Assembly: GCA_003054655.1 (NCBI GenBank)
Contig: QAYZ01000013.1
Location: 1-64,000, forward strand
Direction of reading: 5' to 3'
DNA length: 64,000 nt
DNA from: Spartobacteria bacterium LR76
GTDB lineage: Bacteria; Verrucomicrobiota; Verrucomicrobiia; Chthoniobacterales; Terrimicrobiaceae
Shown here piece by piece: positions 43,254 through 51,434 of this stretch (positions are counted from its first letter, which is position 1; every line of letters begins with the position of its first letter). The position numbers and the translations under genes are program-made. Under the pieces are notes generated by a model, which made no database searches, was not told the DNA's origin, and saw nothing but the letters and a program-made list of their open reading frames with translations.

Positions 43254-45113
43254 CTATTTGGTTGTAAAAATATTCTCCTCCTGCGTGACATCGGAGGCAT
43301 TGCTTCCGACGAATACCGGTCGCTTGAGGAACTGACCCGGATCAGATATCGTATTTTTGCGGATCACCACGTCGTCGCATTCCGCGAGCCACATCAGAAC
43401 ATCCTGATCGACCTTCGCGTTGCTTCCCCGGTCGGTTCCTTCGGTCATGGGGCGAATGAAATGGTTGTCCTCGATTCGCACGCCCTGGGCGGAGGTAACC
43501 AGCAGGTTAACCCCCATCTGGTCCTCGAACGTATTGCCTCTCACTACGATATTCCTGTGTCCGCCGGGGTTCCGGACAAACCCGCCATGTTCGAACGCGC
43601 CGACCGTGACCGCTCCGGCATTGGGATCGAGTGGGAAGAACATGCGGGCGCAGTCTCCGAAATGATTGTTTTCAACCACGACATTCTGAGAATAGTCGGA
43701 CTCCGCCCATCCCTCGATCTCGGGACATAAAAAGACAGCGGGGTTTGAGGTTCGCTCGATCCGATTTCTTTCAATCACCCCGTTGTCCGCCTTGGCGATG
43801 ACGCCGCGTCCTCGGAGGTCCCTGATGGTGCAATTCCTGACGGCATAGCCGCTGCCCAGGGCGTCGGCATTGGCAATGTGCCAGCCAAAACCGACGCTAA
43901 TCGGACGATCAAGCTCGATCTCGTAAAAGCGACCCTTTGCCGGATCCTGAAAGCAACGATTGGCCGCAGGCACCGCATGCGGCGGGGAATAGTCAGAGCG
44001 CTGTTGGAATGAAGTTATGCGAGCCTCCCCCGAGAGAATTCCATTTTCGTCGTAAAATCGCAAAAGGTCGCCCTTGCGGAGGTTGGGATTCCAGGAAGGG
44101 TCGCTGAACGGTCCGGCGATGTTCAATCGCATGTCCGCGACGACGACATTTCCGGCGCCTTCGTGGACGAATCCGTAAAGCCCGTGGATGGCGATGGCGT
44201 CGTCATCAGTTCCCTCGAACAGACACCCTTCAAAGACTGGGCCTTTCCGGACCATGTTGCCGTGGTATCCGTCGGCGTTGCTGGAAAGATAGGGGTCCAG
44301 CAAGGCGCCCTGCGGGCGCGGACCATAGGTGATTGCGTAATTGTAGACGCCGCCTCCATCTCCGCCGTCCTCCCTGACGCACATTCCCGCGCCGCCTTTT
44401 ACGGTCACATTGGAAAGTCTCATTCCGCTGCAGTAAAGCAGGTGAATATCGAACAGCACCCGGCTCCGGAACGCGGCGATGTCTCCCACGGCCTCGGACG
44501 ACCGCGGATCAATCGGGCGTCTGAGCCACATCCGGAAGGAATCCGGGCCGAGACGCTCGATCTTGCGCGGATAGTTCGCCGAGGAGTTCCTCTTTACCGC
44601 ACCCTGGACGCCTCGATCATGGATGGAGACAATCGGGATCCCGGGGAAGTACCGGTTGTCGTCGAGGTCCGCCGGATAACCCTGGCTGATCTTGATATCC
44701 AGATATTTGCGGTCTTTAGAAATCGCTGTTATCTCCCCTTGGGAAATCGGTGAAATCTCCCGCACCAGAGTCGCTCCCTTGAGGGTGACATTGCTGCATT
44801 CATCGAACAGGATTGAAGACTTGCTCCTATCGGAAAAAATGAACGTAACCCCGGAAGCGTTGATTTCAAAATCTTTCAGCCTGCTAAAGGAGAGATGATA
44901 TTCGTCGCCATCCCCAGGGGCTATACGATAGGTCCCCGGCGGGATTGTTATCGACTTTCGCCCGCTGGCATATGCCTTTAGGATTTCGCTTTTGATCGAG
45001 GCGCCATCAATTTTGAGTGATTCGTCCGAATGGGATTGAGCGGACTTTTGGCAGCCCGCCAGCACGACCATGAAAATCCCATAGCACAATAACGCACGTG
45101 CCTTCCTTGTCAT
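43254..45113 (-). CDS. Right-handed beta-helix lipoprotein (putative polysaccharide lyase or glycosidase)
   Basis: 619 residues. The ATG at 45113 overlaps the stop of the pseudopilin gene as ATGA. The signal is of lipoprotein type, CYGIFMVVLAGCQKS, so the protein is lipid-anchored. The body opens with SITIPPGTYRIAPGDGDEYH, the usual start of beta-helix proteins, and continues with repeated short strands such as LSNVTVKGGAGMCVREDGG, FEGCLFEGTDDDAIAIHGLY, NVVVENNHFGDCARMF and NIVVRGNTFEDQMGVNL. The GTDDDAI motif, with paired acidic residues, recalls the catalytic Asp pair of pectinase-like (GH28) folds. The substrate is unknown. It belongs to the left arm controlled by the LacI-type operator. 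Confidence 0.78.
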   Translation of the reverse strand: MTRKARALLCYGIFMVVLAGCQKSAQSHSDESLKIDGASIKSEILKAYASGRKSITIPPGTYRIAPGDGDEYHLSFSRLKDFEINASGVTFIFSDRSKSSILFDECSNVTLKGATLVREISPISQGEITAISKDRKYLDIKISQGYPADLDDNRYFPGIPIVSIHDRGVQGAVKRNSSANYPRKIERLGPDSFRMWLRRPIDPRSSEAVGDIAAFRSRVLFDIHLLYCSGMRLSNVTVKGGAGMCVREDGGDGGGVYNYAITYGPRPQGALLDPYLSSNADGYHGNMVRKGPVFEGCLFEGTDDDAIAIHGLYGFVHEGAGNVVVADMRLNIAGPFSDPSWNPNLRKGDLLRFYDENGILSGEARITSFQQRSDYSPPHAVPAANRCFQDPAKGRFYEIELDRPISVGFGWHIANADALGSGYAVRNCTIRDLRGRGVIAKADNGVIERNRIERTSNPAVFLCPEIEGWAESDYSQNVVVENNHFGDCARMFFPLDPNAGAVTVGAFEHGGFVRNPGGHRNIVVRGNTFEDQMGVNLLVTSAQGVRIEDNHFIRPMTEGTDRGSNAKVDQDVLMWLAECDDVVIRKNTISDPGQFLKRPVFVGSNASDVTQEENIFTTK

Positions 45114-45802
45114 CGAATCGCCTTCCACATATTAGGATTACCTTGTATTGCCTTCAGGGGGTCCATGGATTCGACATGCCCGTCACAGAATGAGAAATTC
45201 ATCCTTTTACCGTGTGTGTACTGTCCGTTGCTTTTCGGAATTCCTGCTTCTGTCCAGAAACTAAAAAGAAGGTACCCTGATTGATATTGGACGTTTGAAG
45301 CTCCTCCTCCAAAGAACCACTCGAGCATCAATATCGTATCCTGAGGTTTTGTTATCTGATTCACTCTCCGAGAAACCGTCTCTCCCAGGACCCCATAATC
45401 GGGGATCGTTCCTTCATTGACCGCCTTGGTGTCCAGCGGATTAAAGGCATAGGATCTGGCAAATTTCCCGGGGGATTGATTCATCACGAGCGGGCGGGGA
45501 TCCGCGGGACATTTCCACACCGGCATGGCCGTCGAGAGAGACGAAGCCCCTTTATACTCACGATCAAGATATGGCATAAGCGCAATGTCCAGCGGCGGAC
45601 TCTTGGTGACAGGGAGCCGCTGGTCGTTGTCGTTGGCGTATGCGAACATCGCCAGCGAGATCTGCCGCATATTGCTCAGGCAATGCGTCTGCTTCTCGAC
45701 AGACATGACCCCGCGAATCGAAGGGAAGATCAGCGCGGCCAATATTCCCGAGATCGCAATCGCCACCAGCAGCTCTACTGCCGAGAATCCATTCTTGTTC
45801 AT
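45110..45802 (-). CDS. Prepilin-type protein with H-X9-DG domain (DUF1559-like pseudopilin)
   Basis: 230 residues. The N-terminus NKNGFSAVELLVAIAISGIL is a type IV prepilin signal with Glu at position 5 and a membrane helix. Next comes QTHCLSNMRQISLAMFAYAN, a block seen in almost all members of this group. The C-terminus has THGKRMNFSFCDGHVESMDP, a perfect H-X9-DG motif. Such pseudopilins are very numerous in Verrucomicrobiota and Planctomycetota and have no known function. Here it lies between the PEP-CTERM protein and the beta-helix lipoprotein, with gaps of 28 and -4 bases, so it is part of the same unit. Confidence 0.9.
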   Translation of the reverse strand: MNKNGFSAVELLVAIAISGILAALIFPSIRGVMSVEKQTHCLSNMRQISLAMFAYANDNDQRLPVTKSPPLDIALMPYLDREYKGASSLSTAMPVWKCPADPRPLVMNQSPGKFARSYAFNPLDTKAVNEGTIPDYGVLGETVSRRVNQITKPQDTILMLEWFFGGGASNVQYQSGYLLFSFWTEAGIPKSNGQYTHGKRMNFSFCDGHVESMDPLKAIQGNPNMWKAIR

Positions 45803-45830
45803 GATGGGGGTGTGAGAGGGCTGCCCGGGC

Positions 45831-46673
45831 CTAGGCTTTGCGGCGCCGATACATCAGAAACATTCCGGCAACCGCTGAAAGGACGGTGAGCCCCATGGTG
45901 CCAGGCTCGGGAACGATCGCTATCGTGTCGAGAGAGAAGGTGCTGGTCGAGCTGGGGTTAGTAAATACGCCATACCCGAGGTAAGTCCCGTCGGAATTGC
46001 CCGTCTTGTTCCGGTAATTGATCCCTGTCGGAGATGTGTAGGTCGTTCCCGCCGTGATGTTGTCGATTTTGAAGCTGTAGGTGTAGCTGGTCGGATCCGA
46101 CAGGAGAGTGAATTTATAAACACTCCCGGAGACAATCGACATCGTCGTTGAGACGGTGGTCGTATTGTCCCGATAGGTCCAGGTGCTGTCGTTCTCCGAA
46201 ATTACCCAGGTATTGCTCCCCCCCGTTCCGGAGGGGGCAGATCCCACATTGTTCAGGAAGACAAACTGGCCGGTGGTGAAACTCGGCGTGGAGAAAGTCC
46301 AACTGTACGTGATGGGCTGGGTAACCGAGATTCCCGTGCTTCCATTGAACTGCCGAGTCTCAAATCCTGTCGCGGTCGCGCCAGAGCTGTTGGCGACGGA
46401 GACGGAAAGATAATCCCCGCCTGAGTTCAGCGGCGACGCCGTGGAAATGGTGCCCGTGACGTTGACGCTGCCGGGCGTGTTTGTCGTGGTCACCCATCCT
46501 GCAGACCATCCGTTGCCTGCGGCACCCGTATAACCGTCGGGATTTGTCGTATTCGTCCCTCCGGAAAAATTCGCTACAATCGGCGAGGCGTGGCCTAGCG
46601 TCGCGCTGAAAAGCAGGATGTTTAGTACAAAGGAAAAGGTGAGAGCGCCGGGGAATGTGGACGAGTATTTCAT
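45831..46673 (-). CDS. PEP-CTERM surface protein
   Basis: 280 residues from the ATG at 46673, just after the operator at 46700-46711. The frame is open further upstream, but that sequence crosses the operator and the start of lacI. A signal peptide (ALTFSFVLNILLFSATLGHA) leads into a beta-rich Ser/Thr/Gly-rich domain containing VANFSGGTNTTNPDGYTGAA. The C-terminus is VPEPGTMGLTVLSAVAGMFL then YRRRKA, a complete PEP-CTERM sorting signal. The body resembles the lectin-like or CBM-like domains common in this class. It is the first gene of the left arm of the LacI locus. Confidence 0.85.
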   Translation of the reverse strand: MKYSSTFPGALTFSFVLNILLFSATLGHASPIVANFSGGTNTTNPDGYTGAAGNGWSAGWVTTTNTPGSVNVTGTISTASPLNSGGDYLSVSVANSSGATATGFETRQFNGSTGISVTQPITYSWTFSTPSFTTGQFVFLNNVGSAPSGTGGSNTWVISENDSTWTYRDNTTTVSTTMSIVSGSVYKFTLLSDPTSYTYSFKIDNITAGTTYTSPTGINYRNKTGNSDGTYLGYGVFTNPSSTSTFSLDTIAIVPEPGTMGLTVLSAVAGMFLMYRRRKA

Positions 46674-46699
46674 GAGGGAAGTTTTATCGTGAAGCAGAA

Positions 46700-46711
46700 G
46701 TAAACGATTAC
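46700..46711. promoter_or_regulatory. Predicted LacI-type operator 1 (left arm and lacI)
   Basis: GTAAACGATTAC is a near-palindrome with the central CG typical of LacI-family sites. It is the exact reverse complement of the site at 49854-49865. It lies 27 bases upstream of the PEP-CTERM ATG and 61 bases upstream of the lacI ATG, so it can control both and allow autoregulation. Confidence 0.7.
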
Positions 46712-46772
46712 TCTGTGAATTGTCAATTTTTTTGTCGCTTTTTGAATATGCGTGCATAGTGCGTTGATTCCC

Positions 46773-47759
46773 ATGGCGACACTCAAGCAGATCGCAGCGC
46801 ATGTCGGCGTCTCAGTACGCACGGTATCCGTTGTACTCAACGACAAAGGCAAGGAACAGCGGATCAGCACGCCGGTCATTGAGAAGATCAAGCTGGTTGC
46901 AACCGAGATGGGGTACCGCCCCAATGTGATGGCGCGGGCCACCCGGCTCAGGCGGACGTCCCAGATCGGAGTGCTGGTGAGCGAATTGTCCAATCCCCAT
47001 ACCGGAGCGAACGTCGAAGCCATCGAGCGCAATCTGCTCAAGCACGGATACAAGCTGCTGCTCGGGCTGACGAATCGATCCCGCCGGACGGCTCTGGCGT
47101 ACCTGGAGGACTTTGGTTCCGGGATGGTGGACGGCGTCCTCAACCTCGACCCCCTGGTGGATGACGAGCTCATCGCGGCGAGCAAGCTCAGGGTTCCCTA
47201 TTTTCATTTCCTGAGGTCCTCACCGAAGTACCACTTCGAGCTTGATTTCAAGGGAGGAGTCAATGCCGCGCTCCGTCATCTCTCGGAGCTCGGGCACGAG
47301 AAAATCGGATTCATCTCCGGACCGCAAAAGGACATCAGCACCCACGAGCGTCTTTCCGCCTTCAACTCCTTCGCGCAGCGCAGCAAGAAGGGCGGCCGCC
47401 GGGTGATTTTCGGCGACTGGACATTGGAGTCGGGGCGGAAGGCGGCGAGACCGCTGGTGGACGCTGGTTGCTCAGCTATCCTCGGAGCCAACGACCTGAT
47501 GGCTGTCGGCGCGATGAAGGCGGCTCAGCAAATGGGTCTGAAGATTCCGCAACAGCTTTCGATCGTCGGATTTGACAATTCGCTCATCGCAGAAATCTCG
47601 GACCCCCCATTGACCAGCGTACATCTCCCGATGGATGTGGCGGCAGACGCCTTCGTGGAAGCCCTGCTCGGGCGGATCAAGGGAAAGACCCGTCACGGAA
47701 TGACGCTGCTCAAACCCGAGCTGGTGATACGGAACTCCACCACGAAGCTTCGCCCCTAG
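46773..47759 (+). CDS. LacI-family transcriptional regulator
   Basis: 328 residues from the ATG at 46773. Upstream TTG/ATG options lack the family start. The helix-turn-helix is ATLKQIAAHVGVSVRTVSVV and the hinge region follows in GYRPNVMARATRLRRTSQIG. The periplasmic-binding-protein-like sensor has LGHEKIGFISGPQKDISTHE, AILGANDLMAVGAMKAAQQM and LSIVGFDNSLIAEISDPPLT, all canonical. It should bind the palindromes at 46700, 47993 and 49854 and release them on binding a sugar. The two flanking arms encode polysaccharide-active surface proteins, so it is the local switch of this locus. Confidence 0.93.
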   Translation: MATLKQIAAHVGVSVRTVSVVLNDKGKEQRISTPVIEKIKLVATEMGYRPNVMARATRLRRTSQIGVLVSELSNPHTGANVEAIERNLLKHGYKLLLGLTNRSRRTALAYLEDFGSGMVDGVLNLDPLVDDELIAASKLRVPYFHFLRSSPKYHFELDFKGGVNAALRHLSELGHEKIGFISGPQKDISTHERLSAFNSFAQRSKKGGRRVIFGDWTLESGRKAARPLVDAGCSAILGANDLMAVGAMKAAQQMGLKIPQQLSIVGFDNSLIAEISDPPLTSVHLPMDVAADAFVEALLGRIKGKTRHGMTLLKPELVIRNSTTKLRP

Positions 47760-48063
47760 CCCGTACGAGCGCGGCATCCGTCCCGTCGGCGCGGCATGAT
47801 CCCGTGCTGGCCCTTTCCGCTCCGACGCAAGGTCCCGGAGCGCCCGCGATGAGGCCGGGCCGAGCCCTGGCCTGCCGCGCCATTCCGCAAAAGCGGTCGC
47901 GCTCCCTGCCTTTTGCGGAAGGAAGCTCATCCGCGATTTGACTGCTTCGCCGATCTGTGCGCGGGCTAACATATGGATTGGCCTTGATTTGCGTAAACGT
48001 TTATTCCAAGGTGGCGGCATCTCCCCTGAATTTGCAGATTCCGAGACTTTCACTACGACATAT
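47760..48063. other. Intergenic region with an 11-bp inverted repeat and an operator
   Basis: This 304-base gap after lacI contains a perfect inverted repeat, TTCCGCAAAAG (47883-47893) and CTTTTGCGGAA (47910-47920), with a 16-base loop. It may be the lacI terminator, although no T-tract follows. The predicted operator at 47993-48004 comes next, then the start of the alpha-galactosidase-like gene. No gene is evident; long frames on the minus strand here lack coding character. Confidence 0.5.
47993..48004. promoter_or_regulatory. Predicted LacI-type operator 2 (alpha-galactosidase-like gene)
   Basis: GTAAACGTTTAT contains the perfect palindrome TAAACGTTTA and matches the other two sites at most positions. 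It lies 60 bases upstream of the ATG at 48064. That placement supports 48064 as the real start rather than the earlier TTG at 47938, because a start at 47938 would put the operator inside the coding region. Confidence 0.7.
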
Positions 48064-49740
48064 ATGACGTTGTTTCCCAATCTCTGCCGTCAGCCAGACT
48101 CCCTGTTTTTTGTCTCTGGAGATGGCACCATCACCAAGGCGGCGCGTCGTGGCAGCAGCTCAATCTGGTCGGGAGCGAGAAGTGCGGCGACCGTGTGCGA
48201 GCAGGAAGAAATGGTGACGATCCGCATCGAGTCAGCCGTCGCCTTATGCCGCCTCTTTTTGCGGTGGAGACACGATTTCCTGGAAGAGACACGATTCCTG
48301 GGAGACACGTGGGAACGCTCCTACGGCAATCTGGAATGGCGGACAGCTTCCCCGCAGCATGTAATGCCCTGGTATTTTCTGGCGTCGCGCAAAGGGGAAA
48401 CCGCCGGCTATGGGGTCGGAACCGGCGCCGCATGCATCGCGATATGGAGGATCGATCGGGACGGCGTCACTCTGGAGCTCGACGTTCGATCGGGCGGGGT
48501 GGGAGTCGAGCTGGGAGACCGTGGTCTGGACGCCTGTACGATCCGCCAGACATTTAGCCAGCAGGAAGAAACCCCTTACAACACGGCGCGGCGCTTGTGC
48601 TCTCTGCTGTGTCCGTCACCGCTTTTGCCGAGTGAACCGGTCATCGGTCATAATGATTGGTACTGGCTCTACGGGCACAACTCCGCCGGGAAGATAGTCG
48701 AGGCCACCCGGCGCCTCGCAGATCTTGTGCCGGGAAATGCGCGGATTCGCCCTTGGTCGATCGTGGATGATGGCTGGCAATCCCCGGTTCAAGGCATTCC
48801 CGGAGGGTGTAATGGCGGCCCCTGGGACCAGGGAAACGACCTCTTCCCGGATATGGGGCAGCTTTCGGAAGACATCTCGGCACTGGGCGCGAGGCCAGGC
48901 ATCTGGATGCGCCCGCTCCTGACGGCGGCCCGACCGCCCGCTTCCTGGCTGTTGCGGTCCCCTCGTCCGGCCGATGCGGCGCAGGGCTATGTCCTCGATC
49001 CGAGCCACCCGGAAGTCCTGCGTCACGTCGAAACCGACATGCGCCGGGTGAGAAGCTGGGGCTATGAACTGATCAAACATGATTTCACGACCTTCGACAT
49101 CACCGGTCGCTGGGGGTTTGAGATGAACACCGGAGCCGGGGGATTCACCTCCGATGGCTGGAGCTTCCATACTCGCTCGCAGACGACGGCCGAAATCATT
49201 ACCGAGCTTTACCGGCGAATTCGGAAAGGGGCGGACTCCCAGGCTCTGATCATGGGATGCAATGCCGTCGGGCACCTGGGAGCAGGCCTGATGGAGCTCC
49301 AACGGATCGGGGATGACACCTCGGCGACAGACTGGGCGCGCACGCGGGGCATGGGCGTAAACACCCTTGCTTTCCGGCTCCCTCAACATGGGCGCTTGTT
49401 CTCGGCGGATGCGGACTGCATTCCGGTCAGCCCTCACATCCCGGAAAAACTGACTCTTTCGTGGCTGGACTTGGTGGCCAGAAGCGGAACGCCCCTGCTG
49501 ATATCCCTGGACCCGGCGGCGCAGAAGCCAGGCATGACTGCCGCGCTGAAACGCGCCTTTGTCTGCGCGATAGCTCCGGCGGCCGATGTCGAGCCTCTGG
49601 ACTGGATGGAAACAAGCATCCCCCGTGAATGGCGGTTTGGAAAACAAACCGAGGTGTACCGCTGGAGTGAGTTTGACACCCCGCCGTCCGCACCAGCGAG
49701 CAGCAGCCTTCACGCAGAGCCGGTGGGAGTTCCCTGTTGA
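48064..49740 (+). CDS. GH36-like alpha-galactosidase family protein
   Basis: 558 residues from the ATG at 48064. The N-terminal beta domain is followed by a TIM barrel. IVDDGWQSPVQGIPG (about residue 235) is the GH36/GH27-type substrate-binding block. YELIKHDFTTFDITGRWGFE (about 338) has the nucleophile Asp in KHDF. SATDWARTRGMG later holds an acidic candidate for acid/base. The C-terminal part GTPLLISLDPAAQKPGM ends the barrel. There is no signal peptide, so it probably acts in the cytoplasm. A ligand-specific LacI operator precedes it. It may cleave an alpha-galactoside or a related sugar; GH36 relatives differ in substrate. Confidence 0.8.
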   Translation: MTLFPNLCRQPDSLFFVSGDGTITKAARRGSSSIWSGARSAATVCEQEEMVTIRIESAVALCRLFLRWRHDFLEETRFLGDTWERSYGNLEWRTASPQHVMPWYFLASRKGETAGYGVGTGAACIAIWRIDRDGVTLELDVRSGGVGVELGDRGLDACTIRQTFSQQEETPYNTARRLCSLLCPSPLLPSEPVIGHNDWYWLYGHNSAGKIVEATRRLADLVPGNARIRPWSIVDDGWQSPVQGIPGGCNGGPWDQGNDLFPDMGQLSEDISALGARPGIWMRPLLTAARPPASWLLRSPRPADAAQGYVLDPSHPEVLRHVETDMRRVRSWGYELIKHDFTTFDITGRWGFEMNTGAGGFTSDGWSFHTRSQTTAEIITELYRRIRKGADSQALIMGCNAVGHLGAGLMELQRIGDDTSATDWARTRGMGVNTLAFRLPQHGRLFSADADCIPVSPHIPEKLTLSWLDLVARSGTPLLISLDPAAQKPGMTAALKRAFVCAIAPAADVEPLDWMETSIPREWRFGKQTEVYRWSEFDTPPSAPASSSLHAEPVGVPC

Positions 49741-49853
49741 ACAACCGCGCAGATGTCCTCCGACCTCGGCAACCGGCGAAAAAGTCCGCTATTCGGAGGT
49801 AGGGATTTGAAATAGGAATGCCAAAAAATCGTTGACTTCTCCGATAGCGTAGC

Positions 49854-49865
49854 GTAATCGTTTAC
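49854..49865. promoter_or_regulatory. Predicted LacI-type operator 3 (right arm)
   Basis: GTAATCGTTTAC is the exact reverse complement of the site at 46700-46711. It lies 38 bases upstream of the ATG of the pseudopilin gene at 49904 and so should control the right arm (49904-54986). Confidence 0.7.
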
Positions 49866-49903
49866 TCTTCATTACCAACTCCCCGCAAGTGTTTCTCCCG
49901 AGC

Positions 49904-50548
49904 ATGAAGCCGAACTGTATTCGCCGCGGTGCCTTTACCCTGATAGAATTGCTGGTTTCTATCGGGATCGTCATCTTGCTGGCATCCTTGGCGGCATCCA
50001 GCATCCGCTCTGCGACAGCGAGGGCGCAGAGCGCTTCCTGCTTGAGTCAGCTCAGGCAAATTGGAAGCGCGTTTTTGAGCTATACCGGGGAGAACAACCA
50101 GATCGGGCCATATGATGCGCGGGACGTCGGAAACCAGACCCTCTCGCTCTGGCGTTACAATGGGAAGAGCGTGATCTTCGGCCCTCTCATGCCGTATCTG
50201 GAGACGGGAGACCGATCAACCACGCCGTCATTGCTGATTTGTCCCGGGGCTTCCAGAAGCTTTCGTATGAGCCTCGCCCGTTCGAGGGACAATACCTCCT
50301 ACTGGATGAATCCCGATGTGTCCTCAAATCCAACGAACATGAAATCTCTCCTGTCCCTGCCGGGCGATCGCGTAGCTATCATGGACTGCTGCACGTGGTG
50401 GCAGGCGGGGATTTTTGGCAAGGACTACGACAACCACAGCGCGAGCGGTGCCAATGTCTTTCGGCTGAATGGGAGCGCCTCCTGGATTCCAATCGCCAAA
50501 ACCACCGGACTGGCAGCGTGGAATTGGAGTCAGCTCGATAAAAAATAA
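49904..50548 (+). CDS. Prepilin-type protein (DUF1559-like pseudopilin), right arm
   Basis: 214 residues from the ATG at 49904; a GTG five codons upstream is also possible. The prepilin signal is RRGAFTLIELLVSIGIVILL, then ARAQSASCLSQLRQIGSAFL and SYTGENNQIGPYDARDVGNQ, typical of the family. The C-terminal element reads NHSASGANVFRLNGSASWIP. It is related to the H-X9-DG motif, but the spacing is one residue longer and Asn replaces Asp. This fits a diverged or specialised variant. It is the second pseudopilin of the locus and is followed after 16 bases by the small carbohydrate-binding gene. Confidence 0.85.
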   Translation: MKPNCIRRGAFTLIELLVSIGIVILLASLAASSIRSATARAQSASCLSQLRQIGSAFLSYTGENNQIGPYDARDVGNQTLSLWRYNGKSVIFGPLMPYLETGDRSTTPSLLICPGASRSFRMSLARSRDNTSYWMNPDVSSNPTNMKSLLSLPGDRVAIMDCCTWWQAGIFGKDYDNHSASGANVFRLNGSASWIPIAKTTGLAAWNWSQLDKK

Positions 50549-50564
50549 ACTGATAAATCACATT

Positions 50565-51116
50565 ATGAAACTCCGTTACTTTTCTTCCCTGGTCGCTCTG
50601 GCCCTTGTCATCGTAACGCCTGTTTCCGCCCGTGCCGGAACAGGTTATCTCGGCAATGGCGATTTCGAGGGGGGTACGCTGAAGCCGTGGGATTGGTTCG
50701 CCGCAGGAGGAGCGAAAGCCACGGGAGCGCTCGACACCCAGGAAAAGCACAGCGGCGAATTTTCCTTTCGCATCCACAATGAATCGCCGCTGGAGCCAAA
50801 CGTCTACGGACAACTCCGGCAATATGCTTACACGCTGAAAGCCAACACCACCTACGTTATTACCGCCTGGGTAAAGGGAAATGATGTGAGCGGCGCTCAG
50901 CTCGCCCTGGGGCCGGGGTGGAAGATCATCGAGCGTCTCCCCAGCGACACCTTTGATTGGACCGAGGTGAGGAAGGAATTCACGACCGGCGATTCCACGG
51001 AGAAATACGATATCGTGTTCCTCTCCAGCTCGACCACGGAGGCATTGTGGATCGATGATGTGCAAATCGAGGAAGTTGGCGACACATCCGCAAGCGCCTC
51101 CGAGTCGTCGCATTGA
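50565..51116 (+). CDS. Secreted carbohydrate-binding-domain protein, truncated duplicate of the N-terminus of the next gene
   Basis: 183 residues with a signal peptide (RYFSSLVALALVIVTPVSAR). The single domain (GTGYLGNGDFEGGTLKPWDW to ALWIDDVQIEEVG) is a CBM4/9-type beta sandwich. It is nearly identical in sequence to residues about 27-180 of the 51435-54986 product, including SGAQLALGPGWKIIERLP. A stop ends it at 51116, where the longer gene continues, and similarity carries on in the decayed DNA after the stop. The domain looks intact, so it could still be a small glycan-binding protein, or it could be a decaying remnant. It is 16 bases after the pseudopilin gene and is probably cotranscribed. 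Confidence 0.75.
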   Translation: MKLRYFSSLVALALVIVTPVSARAGTGYLGNGDFEGGTLKPWDWFAAGGAKATGALDTQEKHSGEFSFRIHNESPLEPNVYGQLRQYAYTLKANTTYVITAWVKGNDVSGAQLALGPGWKIIERLPSDTFDWTEVRKEFTTGDSTEKYDIVFLSSSTTEALWIDDVQIEEVGDTSASASESSH

Positions 51117-51434
51117 AGCGGCAAGCCCGCCCCTGCGAAATTTGTTCCAAACGAAATAGACCTCATACCCCAGGATGCGCCGGTCCATTCGATAAAATCG
51201 GTCGCGAACCGCCTTTCGACGGGGACATCCCGATCACCGACGATCCAAAGCAGGCCATCCTGAGCCATGGCGGTAGCCGGAGCCTTTGGAAAGGAGCTAC
51301 GACGATCGCGGTACGAGCAGCACGAATGTCCTCCGGCTGGCCGGGAATGCACCCGGACTCACATCACCGGAACCGCCGGATGCGCGGCATGACATAGGAA
51401 ACCGCACGATAGAACATCACTTACCCATCTCATT
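51117..51434 (+). pseudogene. Decayed continuation of the duplicated gene (CBM9/DOMON-like start)
   Basis: Just after the stop, one reading gives SGKPAPAKFVPNE, matching SGVPASAKFYPIF in the downstream gene. A second frame gives PFDGDIPITDDPKQAIL, matching PLFGGDIQITCDRNSVF. Frame changes separate these pieces, and the match fades near 51330. About 100 bases of unrelated or promoter DNA then precede the next start. It has no product of its own. Confidence 0.7.

Noticed and set aside
46670-47185. 171-codon minus-strand frame overlapping the lacI gene
   Set aside because: It is antisense to the LacI helix-turn-helix and sensor domain, is Ser/Arg-rich and lacks family features.
47472-48080. 202-codon minus-strand frame across the lacI end and the following gap
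   Set aside because: It overlaps lacI, an operator and an inverted repeat and shows no protein-like pattern.
48616-49713. 365-codon minus-strand frame opposite the alpha-galactosidase-like gene
   Set aside because: A shadow of a G+C-rich gene; the plus-strand frame carries the catalytic motifs.
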